From an uncultured Eubacteriales bacterium (GTDB taxonomy: Bacteria; Bacillota_A; Clostridia; Oscillospirales; Acutalibacteraceae): 9,781 nt of DNA. The DNA lies in the NCBI GenBank assembly GCA_934454005.1, contig CAKSGI010000060.1, positions 1 through 9,781 on the forward strand, given 5' to 3'. The number at the start of each line of letters is the position of its first letter. Position 1 is the first letter of the stretch. The position numbers were made by a program, and so were the translations under genes. The notes under the pieces are model-generated. The model searched no databases and had not been told where the DNA came from. It saw only the letters and a program-made list of their open reading frames with translations. Positions 1-8,798 of the stretch are shown here, in pieces.

Positions 1-990
1 CTTTTAAGGTCTAAGGCTACACAAAAAATACAGATAGGAGAAAAAATTACTCATGGTAAAGGTGCGGGCTCAAAGCCTGATGTAGGGCAAAAAGCGGCCG
101 ATGAGAATAGAGAAGATATTGCAGCTGCATTACAAGGAACGGATATGGTGTTCATTACTGCAGGAATGGGTGGAGGAACAGGAACAGGTGCAGCACCTGT
201 TGTTGCAGAAATTGCAAGAGAAATGGGAATACTTACAATTGGGATAGTAACGAAACCTTTTTCTTTTGAAGGTAGAAAACGTATGGAACAAGCTGAAAAA
301 GGAATAAGCGCTTTAAAAGAACATGTTGATTCTCTTGTTGTTATACCTAATGAACGTTTGAAATATGCAAGTGAACAAAGAATTACACTTGTTAATGCTT
401 TTGCTGTAGCTGATGATGTTCTTCGTCAGGGAGTACAAAGTATTTCTGACCTAATTTTAGTGCCAGGTTTAGTCAATTTAGATTTTGCTGATGTTACTAC
501 TGTTATGAAAGATGCAGGATATGCGCATATGGGTGTTGGTCGTGCGACAGGCAAGGATAAAGCAGAAAATGCAGCTAATATGGCAATTTCTAGTCCACTG
601 CTTGAAACGGCAATAAACGGTGCCACTGGTGTTATAATTAATATTACGTCTTCTCCAGATGTTGGCTTGGATGAAATTGAAACGGCGTCAATGATGATAT
701 CAGAGCAGGCCGATTCAGAGGCTGATATAATTTGGGGTGCTGCTTTTGATGAGGAAATGGAAGATGAAATAAGTGTTACAGTAATAGCTACTGGGTTTGA
801 TTCTAGAGATAAAAATGTTCAAGCTTTACCTCAGGCACAGAAAACTTTTACGGGCAAAAGAGACTCTTTTAAGGAAGACTTATTTAATCTTAGCGAAAAT
901 AAAAGTAGTGAAGTAAAACATAAGATTATTCCCGAAGTTGAAGAAGACGATGCATTTTATGATATAATGTCTATATTTAATAAGAAATAG
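1..990 (+). CDS. ftsZ: Cell division protein FtsZ, C-terminal part (5' end outside window)
   Basis: FtsZ is the tubulin-like GTPase that polymerises into the cytoplasmic Z ring and recruits the division machinery. The reading frame is open from base 1, so the gene starts upstream of the window; about 45-50 N-terminal residues are missing judging by family alignment. Visible landmarks are the start of the partial frame ([12 protein letters not shown]), the tubulin signature GGGTGTG at partial residues 57-63, the FSFEGRKR segment, and the T7 synergy loop NLDFADV, whose Asp completes the GTPase site of the neighbouring subunit. The globular core is followed by a short variable linker and an acidic tail ending [13 protein letters not shown]. 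That tail does not show the usual IPxFLR-type C-terminal peptide. A hairpin at 1022-1053 follows the stop, and the next gene is a tRNA on the other strand, so this is the end of its transcription unit. Confidence 0.97.
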   Translation, partial: LLRSKATQKIQIGEKITHGKGAGSKPDVGQKAADENREDIAAALQGTDMVFITAGMGGGTGTGAAPVVAEIAREMGILTIGIVTKPFSFEGRKRMEQAEKGISALKEHVDSLVVIPNERLKYASEQRITLVNAFAVADDVLRQGVQSISDLILVPGLVNLDFADVTTVMKDAGYAHMGVGRATGKDKAENAANMAISSPLLETAINGATGVIINITSSPDVGLDEIETASMMISEQADSEADIIWGAAFDEEMEDEISVTVIATGFDSRDKNVQALPQAQKTFTGKRDSFKEDLFNLSENKSSEVKHKIIPEVEEDDAFYDIMSIFNKK

Positions 991-1021
991 GAATAGAAAT
1001 CAATTCATATTTTATAAAATT

Positions 1022-1053
1022 TAGCACGAACAAATTATTATTTGCTCGTGCTA
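1022..1053. terminator. Hairpin between ftsZ and tRNA-Val, probable terminator
   Basis: The arms TAGCACGA (1022-1029) and TCGTGCTA (1046-1053) pair perfectly. After one mismatch CAAAT pairs with ATTTG, leaving the loop TATT. There is no clean T tract on the plus side (TGTTATATAAAG); on the minus side the stem is followed by AAATTTTATAAAAT. It lies 32 bp after the ftsZ stop and so probably ends or protects the ftsZ transcript, and it may work in both directions. Confidence 0.6.
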
Positions 1054-1080
1054 TGTTATATAAAGAATTCTGTTTGAATA

Positions 1081-1117
1081 AAATAATAAAAAAACACACA
1101 CTCAAAATAGAGTGTGT
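1081..1117 (-). terminator. Intrinsic terminator of tRNA-Val
   Basis: Read on the minus strand, an 8-bp stem (1110-1117 with 1096-1103, arms ACACACTC and GAGTGTGT) closes a 6-base loop. After one unpaired base it is followed by a run of seven T (complement of 1088-1094). It begins 7 bp past the tRNA 3' end, which is the expected place for a single-gene tRNA unit. Confidence 0.85.
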
Positions 1118-1123
1118 TGTCTA

Positions 1124-1199
1124 TGGTGGACGTTAACGGACTTGAACCGCTGACCTTTCGCACGTCAAGCGAAAGCTCTACCAGCTGAGCTAAACGTCC
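1124..1199 (-). tRNA. tRNA-Val (anticodon GAC)
   Basis: A complete 76-base cloverleaf can be folded by eye on the minus strand. The acceptor stem is GGACGTT with AACGTCC, the discriminator is A, and CCA is encoded (complement of 1124-1126). The D arm is GCTC-AGCTGGTA-GAGC, and the anticodon stem TTCGC/GCGAA closes the loop TTGACGT. The T arm is AGCGG-TTCAAGT-CCGTT with one G-T pair. The anticodon GAC is at 1164-1166 (complement) and reads the valine codon GUC, and also GUU by wobble. It has its own promoter and terminator and so forms an independent unit between ftsZ and cysK. Confidence 0.95.
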
Positions 1200-1218
1200 A
1201 AAAATAAACTGCTGTATT

Positions 1219-1247
1219 ATTATATATTATCTTTTATTAAAAATCAA
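1219..1247 (-). promoter_or_regulatory. Promoter of tRNA-Val
   Basis: On the minus strand TTGATT (1247-1242) is separated by exactly 17 bp from a consensus TATAAT (1224-1219). Transcription would start near 1212, about 12 bases before the mature tRNA 5' end. The -35 box is only a few base pairs from the cysK Shine-Dalgarno sequence, so the promoter lies within the presumed cysK leader. Confidence 0.85.
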
Positions 1248-1251
1248 TAGC

Positions 1252-1259
1252 TGAGGTGA
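1252..1259 (+). promoter_or_regulatory. Ribosome binding site that fixes the cysK start
   Basis: TGAGGTGA is a strong anti-16S match. It overlaps the GTG at 1256, which therefore cannot be the start, and it stands 5 bases before TTG at 1265. Confidence 0.8.
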
Positions 1260-1264
1260 TTTAT

Positions 1265-2191
1265 TTGAACAGTGTATATGATAATATTTTTGATTTAATA
1301 GGTGAAACTCCAATGTTAAGGCTAAATAAGCTTAAAGAACGAACCGGGATAAAATCAAATATAATTGCAAAGTTAGAATATTTTAATCCAGCGGGGAGCA
1401 TAAAGGATAGAGTTGCAAAAGCTTTAATAGAAGATGCAGAAAATAAAGGAATACTTACAAACGATTCAACAATAATAGAGCCTACTAGTGGTAATACAGG
1501 TATAGGCCTTGCTTGTGTGTCGGCAGCTAAAGGATATAATTTAATTTTAACTATGCCTGAAACGATGAGCATGGAAAGAAGAAATTTGTTAAAGTCATAT
1601 GGAGCTGAGGTGATTTTAACGGATGGTGCTAAAGGAATGAATGGTGCTATAGAAGAAGCTAAAAGACTGGCAAAAGAAATATCTAATAGTTTTATTCCAT
1701 CGCAGTTTGAAAATATGGTGAATCCTTTAATTCATAAGAAAACAACAGGACCAGAAATATGGGACGGTCTAGATGGAAATGTTGATATATTAGTTGCAGG
1801 GGTCGGGACAGGAGGAACTATAAGTGGAGTAGGAGAATTTTTAAAATCTAGAAATTCTAATATAAGAGTAGTAGCGGTTGAACCTTTTGATTCACCTGTA
1901 TTATCAGAAGGCATTGCGGGTAAACATAAAATACAAGGAATTGGTGCAGGATTTGTTCCAAAAACTTTAAATACTGAAATTTATGATGAAATAGTTAAAG
2001 TTAAGTACGAAGATACAATTGAAACAATGAAGTTACTTACAAAAAGTGAAGGGTTATTTGTGGGAATTTCATCGTCTGCGGTGGTGTGGGCTGCATGTAA
2101 TATTGCAAAAAGAAAGGAAAATATTGAAAAAAATATAGTTGTGGTATTACCAGATTCAGGAGAACGATATTTGTCTGTTTTGTATAAATAG
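1265..2191 (+). CDS. cysK: Cysteine synthase A (O-acetylserine sulfhydrylase)
   Basis: This PLP enzyme makes L-cysteine from O-acetylserine and sulfide in the cytosol, the last step of sulfur assimilation. I place the start at TTG 1265 (308 residues) because the ribosome binding site overlaps the upstream GTG. It also gives the N-terminus MNSVYDNIFDLIGETPMLRL, which matches the family pattern. Key motifs are NPAGSIKDR with the PLP lysine at Lys47, the TSGNTG substrate loop at 74-79, QFENMVNPLIHKKTTGPEIW at 148-166, the GTGGT phosphate-binding loop at 181-185, and PDSGERYLS near the C-terminus. The usual GISSG around residue 270 reads GISSS here. The QFEN and HKKTTGPEIW blocks favour CysK over CysM or cystathionine beta-synthase, but sequence alone cannot exclude a related beta-replacement enzyme. 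No serine acetyltransferase gene is adjacent and no clear promoter was found. The gene is divergent from tRNA-Val and is followed by a mobile-element scar. Confidence 0.93.
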   Translation: MNSVYDNIFDLIGETPMLRLNKLKERTGIKSNIIAKLEYFNPAGSIKDRVAKALIEDAENKGILTNDSTIIEPTSGNTGIGLACVSAAKGYNLILTMPETMSMERRNLLKSYGAEVILTDGAKGMNGAIEEAKRLAKEISNSFIPSQFENMVNPLIHKKTTGPEIWDGLDGNVDILVAGVGTGGTISGVGEFLKSRNSNIRVVAVEPFDSPVLSEGIAGKHKIQGIGAGFVPKTLNTEIYDEIVKVKYEDTIETMKLLTKSEGLFVGISSSAVVWAACNIAKRKENIEKNIVVVLPDSGERYLSVLYK

Positions 2192-2401
2192 GGAATTAAT
2201 GCTAGGCCCTACTTTAGAGGGGAAAATGCGAATAAAATCAAGGAAATTCTGCAAGGAGAGCTTAAGGAATCAAAGGCTGGTGATGAAGAACTCGTGCTGA
2301 TGATGAGAGCAGTTGAGATTTCGCAAAAGGCAGAAAATGGTAAAGACTACGTTCTAGGAAAGGACAATTATGAAAGCGCAAAAAATTTTTTAATAGACTG
2401 A
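2192..2401 (+). pseudogene. Unrecognised open-frame relic after cysK
   Basis: The frame is open for 69 codons from just after the cysK stop to TGA at 2399-2401, with no in-frame ATG, GTG or TTG near its beginning. It encodes a plausible, charged and probably helical polypeptide: NARPYFRGENANKIKEIL near the start, then DEELVLMMRAVEISQKAENG, ending DNYESAKNFLID. It looks like the C-terminal part of a real protein whose start was lost when this DNA joined the end of cysK. I do not recognise the family. It shares reading frame 2 with the integrase piece that follows, but nothing shows they were one gene. Confidence 0.45.
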
Positions 2402-2569
2402 AATGCAGGTTTTCCGTTCAAGCTGTCGAGGTGGCATTTCTCAAATGGCCACCCATGAGAAAACCGTATCATCCTCGAAAAGTTTGCAAAACTTCGTAAG
2501 GACGCAGTGTTGCCAAATGTGGTCTTTCATTCTTTCCGTCATTCCAGTACAATAAATATGTTACAATAG
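2402..2569 (+). pseudogene. Tyrosine recombinase (integrase) fragment, plus strand
   Basis: Frame 2 from about 2438 reads FSNGHP, then a stop (TGA 2456-2458), then ENRIILEKFAKLRKDAVLPN, VVFHSFRHSSTINMLQ and a stop at 2567-2569. VVFHSFRHSS is the box II region of integrases from Firmicute integrative elements, which typically read VVFHSLRHSSxTYKLKL. The catalytic HxxR (His-Ser-Phe-Arg) is still present. The N-terminal arm, the first catalytic Arg and everything after box II are absent, so this piece cannot be active. The missing following segment occurs on the opposite strand at 2686-2878, with about six residues of overlap (STINML against FTTYKL). Confidence 0.75.
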
Positions 2570-2579
2570 AAATCACCGT

Positions 2580-2613
2580 TGCAAACCTTTTTTCGTGGTT
2601 TGCAGTGTTTTTT
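2580..2613 (+). terminator. Strong intrinsic terminator inside the element scar
   Basis: TGCAAACC (2580-2587) pairs perfectly with GGTTTGCA (2597-2604). CAC just before and GTG just after can extend the stem across a bulge. After GTG come six T (2608-2613). This is a textbook plus-strand terminator. It lies 11 bp after the stop of the plus-strand integrase piece and would isolate dapF from cysK transcription. Confidence 0.85.
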
Positions 2614-2625
2614 CTGATCCTCCGT

Positions 2626-2655
2626 CTCCTGGTAATGTGACTTCCATTGCCAGGA
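2626..2655. repeat. Near-perfect 12-bp inverted repeat with 6-base loop
   Basis: CTCCTGGTAATG (2626-2637) and CATTGCCAGGAG (2644-2655) pair over 12 positions with one wobble, closing the loop TGACTT. No T tract follows on either strand, so it is not an ordinary terminator. It may be a recombinase-binding or element-end repeat, or a structured RNA relic. Confidence 0.6.
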
Positions 2656-2685
2656 GATTATTATGTGCTGTATAATAAATATCTG

Positions 2686-2878
2686 CTAATCAGACTCGAG
2701 CATTTTTTCAGAAATTTGCTAAGAAAAAGCTGTCTTAAATTTTTGAGTATTGACCTCTCTATCTTCATTCAGAATGTGGTTGGAGATACTGGTAATCATG
2801 TCGACCTATACGTGACATATATTGCCCTGTGTGACTTTCAGATCGCCGTAGGTTCAGTTTCAGTTTATAAGTTGTAAA
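2686..2878 (-). pseudogene. Tyrosine recombinase (integrase) C-terminal fragment, minus strand, frameshifted
   Basis: On the minus strand the start reads FTTYKLKLN (2878-2852). After a frameshift it continues TYGDLKVTQGNICHV, a stop (2808-2806), VDMITSISNHILNEDREVN, TQKFKTAFS, a stop, QISEKMLESD and a final stop at 2688-2686. This follows the standard integrase order TTYKLKLN-GGDIKxVQGxTGHA-MVTDxYSHILDEDRxxNAxxFExAF. The active-site Tyr of the YSHIL block is Ser here (codon TCC where TAC is expected), and the box GHA reads CHV. One frameshift, two internal stops and a lost nucleophile make it clearly dead. Whether it is the inverted half of the plus-strand piece or a second, related relic cannot be decided from this sequence. 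Confidence 0.78.
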
Positions 2879-2886
2879 CCTATACA

Positions 2887-2905
2887 GACAGGCGTGGCGC
2901 CTGTC
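2887..2905. repeat. GC-rich perfect hairpin at the right edge of the scar
   Basis: GACAGGCG (2887-2894) and CGCCTGTC (2898-2905) form a perfect 8-bp stem with loop TGG. It is far more GC-rich than the neighbourhood and marks the point where base composition returns to the AT-rich background before dapF. No T tract follows. It may be an element-end structure or a terminator stem that lost its tail. Confidence 0.6.
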
Positions 2906-2915
2906 ATAATTCCTA

Positions 2916-2944
2916 TTGTAAATATATAAAATTTAATATATAAT
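2916..2944 (+). promoter_or_regulatory. Predicted promoter of the dapF-pyrG-dapL-lipoprotein operon
   Basis: TTGTAA (2916-2921), a 17-bp spacer and a consensus TATAAT (2939-2944). Transcription would start near 2951, giving a leader of about 50 bases. That is too short for a lysine riboswitch or T-box, and none was seen. The promoter lies just outside the GC-rich scar. Confidence 0.65.
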
Positions 2945-3002
2945 AATATCTTGTATAGTTATGAATTTTTTAACATTTATGTTATAATTAAGAGGTGAAT
3001 TT

Positions 3003-5434
<2,432 letters not shown>

Positions 5435-5436
5435 TT

Positions 5437-6618
5437 ATGAAAATAAATAGTAATTTTTTGAACCTTGAGGATAACTATCTTTTTTCTACTATTAATCAAA
5501 AGGTACAGGACTATAAAAATTCTCATCCTGATAAAAAAATAATCAAAATGGGAATAGGTGATGTTACAAAGCCACTTTGCGAGTCTGTAATCAAAGAATT
5601 ACACAGCGCTGTTAACGATATGTCAGTTAAGAAAACTTTTAAGGGTTACGGACCTGAACAAGGATATAAGTTTTTAAGAGAACATATTAAATCATATTAT
5701 TTAAAGAAAAATGTACATCTTGATATAGATGAAATATTCATTAGTGATGGTGCTAAGAGTGATGTAGGGAATATCTTAGATATTTTTGATAAAGATAATC
5801 AAGTATTAATTCCGGATCCTGTTTATCCTGTATATGTTGATACAAACATAATGGATGGGAGGAATATCACTTTTTTAGATGCTACAAAAGAGAATTCATT
5901 TTTACCTTTACCAAATAGTAAAGAAAAATTTGACATTATATATTTATGTTCACCTAATAATCCAACAGGTGCAACATATAATTATGAACAATTAAAGTTA
6001 TGGGTAGATTATGCCTTAGATAATCACTCATTAATAATTTTTGATGCTGCATATGAATCATTTATAGATGATAACTCATTACCAAAAAGTATATTACAAA
6101 TAGACAATGCAGATAGATGTGCAATTGAAATATGCTCATTTTCAAAAATGGCAGGGTTTACAGGAACTAGATGTGGGTATACTATAGTTCCTTTTAATCT
6201 AGAATTTGGTGATGTTAAACTTAACAAACTGTGGTTTAGAAGACAATCTACCAAATTTAATGGAGTATCTTATATTGTGCAGAGAGCTGCGGCAGCTGTA
6301 TTTTCTGAAGAAGGTTCATTACAAGTTAAAAGTTCAATAGATTATTATAAAGAAAATGCTAGAATCATATCTAATACGTTAAAAGAGTTAGGTATTTGGT
6401 TTACTGGCGGAAAAAATTCACCTTATATTTGGTTTAAATGTCCAGGGAATATGTCTTCTTGGGAATTTTTTGATTATTTGTTAAACCAAATAAATATAGT
6501 AGGAACACCTGGATCTGGATTTGGAAAAAATGGAGAAGATTTTTTTAGATTGACTGCTTTTGGTAATAAATCTGATACAATTGAAGCTATGAAAAGGCTA
6601 AAGAAAAATATATCATAA
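5437..6618 (+). CDS. dapL: LL-diaminopimelate aminotransferase
   Basis: DapL is a class I/II PLP aminotransferase that converts tetrahydrodipicolinate directly to LL-diaminopimelate with glutamate as donor. It bypasses the succinylated or acetylated intermediates of the other lysine routes. The 393 residues match the family. The start resembles DapL (NSNFLNLEDNYLFSTINQKV, then IIKMGIGDVTKPL). Other landmarks are KGYGPEQGYKFLRE (69-82), SPNNPTGATY at 172-181, the PLP-contacting Asp203 in IFDAAYESF, the PLP lysine Lys237 in CSFSKMAGFTGTRCGY, and the carboxylate-binding Arg371 in FFRLTAFG. Its ribosome binding site (AGGAGAG) lies in the last codons of pyrG, and only 2 bp separate the genes. With dapF in the same operon the product and consumer of LL-diaminopimelate are co-expressed. 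Confidence 0.95.
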   Translation: MKINSNFLNLEDNYLFSTINQKVQDYKNSHPDKKIIKMGIGDVTKPLCESVIKELHSAVNDMSVKKTFKGYGPEQGYKFLREHIKSYYLKKNVHLDIDEIFISDGAKSDVGNILDIFDKDNQVLIPDPVYPVYVDTNIMDGRNITFLDATKENSFLPLPNSKEKFDIIYLCSPNNPTGATYNYEQLKLWVDYALDNHSLIIFDAAYESFIDDNSLPKSILQIDNADRCAIEICSFSKMAGFTGTRCGYTIVPFNLEFGDVKLNKLWFRRQSTKFNGVSYIVQRAAAAVFSEEGSLQVKSSIDYYKENARIISNTLKELGIWFTGGKNSPYIWFKCPGNMSSWEFFDYLLNQINIVGTPGSGFGKNGEDFFRLTAFGNKSDTIEAMKRLKKNIS

Positions 6619-6634
6619 TCATAGGAGAAAAATT

Positions 6635-8137
6635 ATGAAAAGGATACTCAAAATAATCTGCTTTATTATATGTGTTATGTTAATTACGATATTATTAACA
6701 AGCTGTAATAATTCAGATGTACCTTATTACTCATCTTCTTCAAGTAAACAAAATAAGGAATACGATATTTGTATCTATAATTTTAGAAAAGATTTTTCTG
6801 AATCGCTTCAAGAACTTTGTAATGTGTATTATTCTGATACAGGTGTAAAAATTAAAGTTTTTTCTCCAGAAAACCAAGATGATTTTTTTGAAAGGTTATA
6901 TGGTAAATTAAATTCATATGAATACCCTACTATATATTCTATATCCAGTTTGCAGGAACTTAATAAATTACAAAATGATGGGTTTTGCGAAAATCTTGAA
7001 AGCTCAAGTTTAGACGATTTTAAAAAAATTATTAAATCTATTCCTTCTAACATGAAGCTTTCATTAAAAGATTCTGGCAGTTTTGGTTTGCCATATGGAT
7101 TGGATGGATATGGTTATATTGTTAATTTAGATATTATAGCCGATATTTTTGGTAAAAGTGATTTAGATTCGTTTATAGAAGATTTAAAAAAATCATCGTA
7201 TAAGGAATTTGAAAATCTTGTTTTTGCTTTAGATAAATATATCAAAAATGATAAACCGTTTTCAATCTATTTAAATGGCAATATGTATTCAACTTTCTCT
7301 GTTAAAGGTGATTTGTCAAAAGATCTTACCGGTGTTTTTTCTGTTGCAGGTTCTGATAATTGGTCATATGTAAATTATATAATAAATATTGCATTTAATT
7401 CAGTGTTTGATTCTCCATCAAGTTTATTTAATGCTAACCATGCACAAATAGGTTTATTATCCGACCCTATAAAAAAATATGCACAAACATTAGACTTACT
7501 TACGTCTTATACTGCTGGTGCTACTGATTCTTTATCTAGATCAGAAGAATATATAAAACCTGAAACTAATAATTATATTCAAGCCTTGAATAATTTTTCT
7601 AACAATAAATCTGTCTTTATAAATCAAGGAAATTGGATTCATAATTATCTTGGAAAATATAATTCGGATATTATAGACAATCTGGATATTATACCAATTA
7701 AGCTTCCTCTCTTAGATACTGATATTCAAAGATCAGATTTAGATGCTGATAAGATTAATCAGTCTATACCTGTATATGTATCAATGTATTATGGTATAAA
7801 CGCCAAAACATCAGAAAAAGAAAAAAAGTTGGCTCAAGAATTTCTTGTTTGGATGTATACATCAGAAACAGGTAAGAAATATATGGAGAATAAGTTTAAT
7901 TTGATTCCTTACGATTCTGATGAATCATTTAAATCTAGTTCTAATTTAAACAATTCTGTTTTAAAATATAGAAACGATGGAAATGTTTTATCTGGTGTAT
8001 ATTTAGGATCTATATATTCATTAAAAACATCTAAGTTGGGAGAAGAAATAGAGAATAATTATTTGACTAAAAAAAATTGGAATTCTAATGACTATGACAA
8101 TATTTCTAAGTATGCTATAGAGCATTGGAATCAATAG
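6635..8137 (+). CDS. Lipoprotein resembling family 1 extracellular solute-binding proteins
   Basis: A 500-residue exported lipoprotein. The N-terminus has a short basic start (MKRILK), a hydrophobic stretch at about 7-22, and the lipobox LTSC with lipidated Cys24. A Ser-rich linker follows, consistent with anchoring to the outer face of the membrane. The mature part begins YDICIYNFRKDFSESLQELC, has an EYPTIYSISSLQEL block and GLPYGLDGYGYIVN. Near the end it has AQEFLVWMYTSETGKKYMEN and FNLIPYDS, which match the hinge and C-terminal pattern of family 1 solute-binding proteins. The ligand cannot be read from sequence; sugars or oligosaccharides are the commonest for the family. No permease or ATPase gene is nearby. 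It starts 16 bp after dapL with AGGAG 7 bases before ATG, so it is probably the last gene of the operon. A non-transport, sensing role is possible. Confidence 0.85.
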   Translation: MKRILKIICFIICVMLITILLTSCNNSDVPYYSSSSSKQNKEYDICIYNFRKDFSESLQELCNVYYSDTGVKIKVFSPENQDDFFERLYGKLNSYEYPTIYSISSLQELNKLQNDGFCENLESSSLDDFKKIIKSIPSNMKLSLKDSGSFGLPYGLDGYGYIVNLDIIADIFGKSDLDSFIEDLKKSSYKEFENLVFALDKYIKNDKPFSIYLNGNMYSTFSVKGDLSKDLTGVFSVAGSDNWSYVNYIINIAFNSVFDSPSSLFNANHAQIGLLSDPIKKYAQTLDLLTSYTAGATDSLSRSEEYIKPETNNYIQALNNFSNNKSVFINQGNWIHNYLGKYNSDIIDNLDIIPIKLPLLDTDIQRSDLDADKINQSIPVYVSMYYGINAKTSEKEKKLAQEFLVWMYTSETGKKYMENKFNLIPYDSDESFKSSSNLNNSVLKYRNDGNVLSGVYLGSIYSLKTSKLGEEIENNYLTKKNWNSNDYDNISKYAIEHWNQ

Positions 8138-8372
8138 TGTTTAAATATTGGTAGTTTTTATACTAATTTGCATTAGGAATTTTAAAAAGAAAGTAATATA
8201 ATAATTGTTAAAATGTTACTAGTATGGTGTTTTAATAGGTTATGCTTGAATTATAAGTCGTTTAAAATTGAAGGATAATAGCAACAATAAGTTAGTCCAA
8301 TTTATTTTATAATAACAAGTGTCCAAACAATATGAGTGGGAATTTGCTTTGTAATATATAAATGTCAAAATT

Positions 8373-8753
8373 TTAATAATTAGAAGAAATAGCTATAGCA
8401 GCAGCAATTCTAATTGCTGCTATAATTTTTTCTTTTTCAGTTTCACTTATAGGTTTTCCGTTGAATGTAAGTAGCTTATGATTTTTAAGTGAATTGGTGA
8501 ATTCCTCGATTATCTCATTTACTTCGTATTTAATAGTATTTTGGTATTGTTTTATACCTAGTAAAAAATCTGTAGTAGTATTAAATTCAGTACAGATTTT
8601 AGCTAACATAGAGCTATCAGGCTCTCTTCTGCCTTGCTCGTACATTCCTACAGCAGAAGATGATATGCCTAGTCTAAATGCAAGTTGAGCTTGAGTTAAT
8701 CCAAAGCTTTCTCTAAGAGATCTAAGTTGATGGCTAAATTCACTTTTAGACAT
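8373..8753 (-). CDS. XRE-family transcriptional repressor
   Basis: A 126-residue cytosolic DNA-binding protein of the Cro/C1 type. Residues 6-65 form the helix-turn-helix domain: RSLRESFGLTQAQLAFRLGI, SSSAVGMYEQGRREPDSSML, then a DFLLG ending. The C-terminal part (about 75-126) is helical, includes LLTFNGKPISETEKEKII, and probably serves dimerisation; the final Ala/Ile-rich helix coincides with a plus-strand terminator on the opposite strand. ATG 8753 is preceded by AGAAAGGA at a usable distance. The promoter has a perfect palindrome between its -35 and -10 boxes, which predicts autorepression. A second palindrome of the same design stands upstream of the divergent operon. Such proteins commonly guard mobile elements, but no element genes other than the two small ones beside it are present. 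The specific role is inferred, and the family call is secure. Confidence 0.9.
   Translation of the reverse strand: MSKSEFSHQLRSLRESFGLTQAQLAFRLGISSSAVGMYEQGRREPDSSMLAKICTEFNTTTDFLLGIKQYQNTIKYEVNEIIEEFTNSLKNHKLLTFNGKPISETEKEKIIAAIRIAAAIAISSNY
8400..8431 (+). terminator. Plus-strand terminator embedded in the 3' end of the XRE gene
   Basis: AGCAGCAATT (8400-8409) is the reverse complement of AATTGCTGCT (8412-8421). In RNA this gives about 8 bp with a 6-base loop. Six T follow at 8426-8431, then CTTTTTC. It is well placed to stop transcripts of the dapF operon, whose last stop codon is about 260 bp upstream, yet the same bases encode the Ala/Ile-rich C-terminal helix (IRIAAAIAIS) of the gene on the other strand. 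The Ala-rich coding may explain part of the symmetry. Confidence 0.6.
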
Positions 8754-8798
8754 TGTAATTAATCCTTTCTGAAAAAACTAACTAAAAAATTTAATTAC

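Larger units (their letters stand above)
2192..2915. mobile_element. Decayed mobile-element remnant between cysK and dapF
   Basis: This stretch separates two intact housekeeping genes and has no intact gene of its own. It is visibly richer in G and C than its flanks (29 of 60 bases at 2401-2460 against 8 of 60 at 3421-3480). It contains an unrecognised frame relic (2192-2401), a plus-strand piece of tyrosine recombinase (2402-2569), a minus-strand piece of tyrosine recombinase (2686-2878), and three strong hairpins. The best reading is the scar of an integrative element or prophage that decayed in place. The outer limits are inferred from composition; no direct repeats or attachment sites were recognised. 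Confidence 0.7.

Noticed and set aside
1124..1199. tRNA-Val as the attachment site of the lost element
   Set aside because: Elements often use tRNA 3' ends, but the scar begins about 1 kb away beyond an intact cysK, and no copy of the tRNA 3' end was seen in or around the scar.
2647..2877. Open frame of 76 codons on the plus strand in the element scar
   Set aside because: It lies opposite the minus-strand integrase relic, which has clear family similarity, and its own translation resembles nothing. It is a shadow.
2983..2988. Consensus TATAAT just before dapF
   Set aside because: No acceptable -35 lies 16-18 bp upstream, and transcription from it would begin inside the dapF ribosome binding site. 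The promoter at 2916-2944 is better.
8146..8170. Weak hairpin ATTGGTA/TACTAAT after the lipoprotein gene
   Set aside because: It has seven mostly AT pairs with one wobble and no T tract, so it is too weak to call a terminator. The hairpin at 8400-8431 is stronger.
8494..8688. Plus-strand frame of 64 codons within the XRE gene
   Set aside because: It is antisense to a clear helix-turn-helix gene and has no supporting signals.
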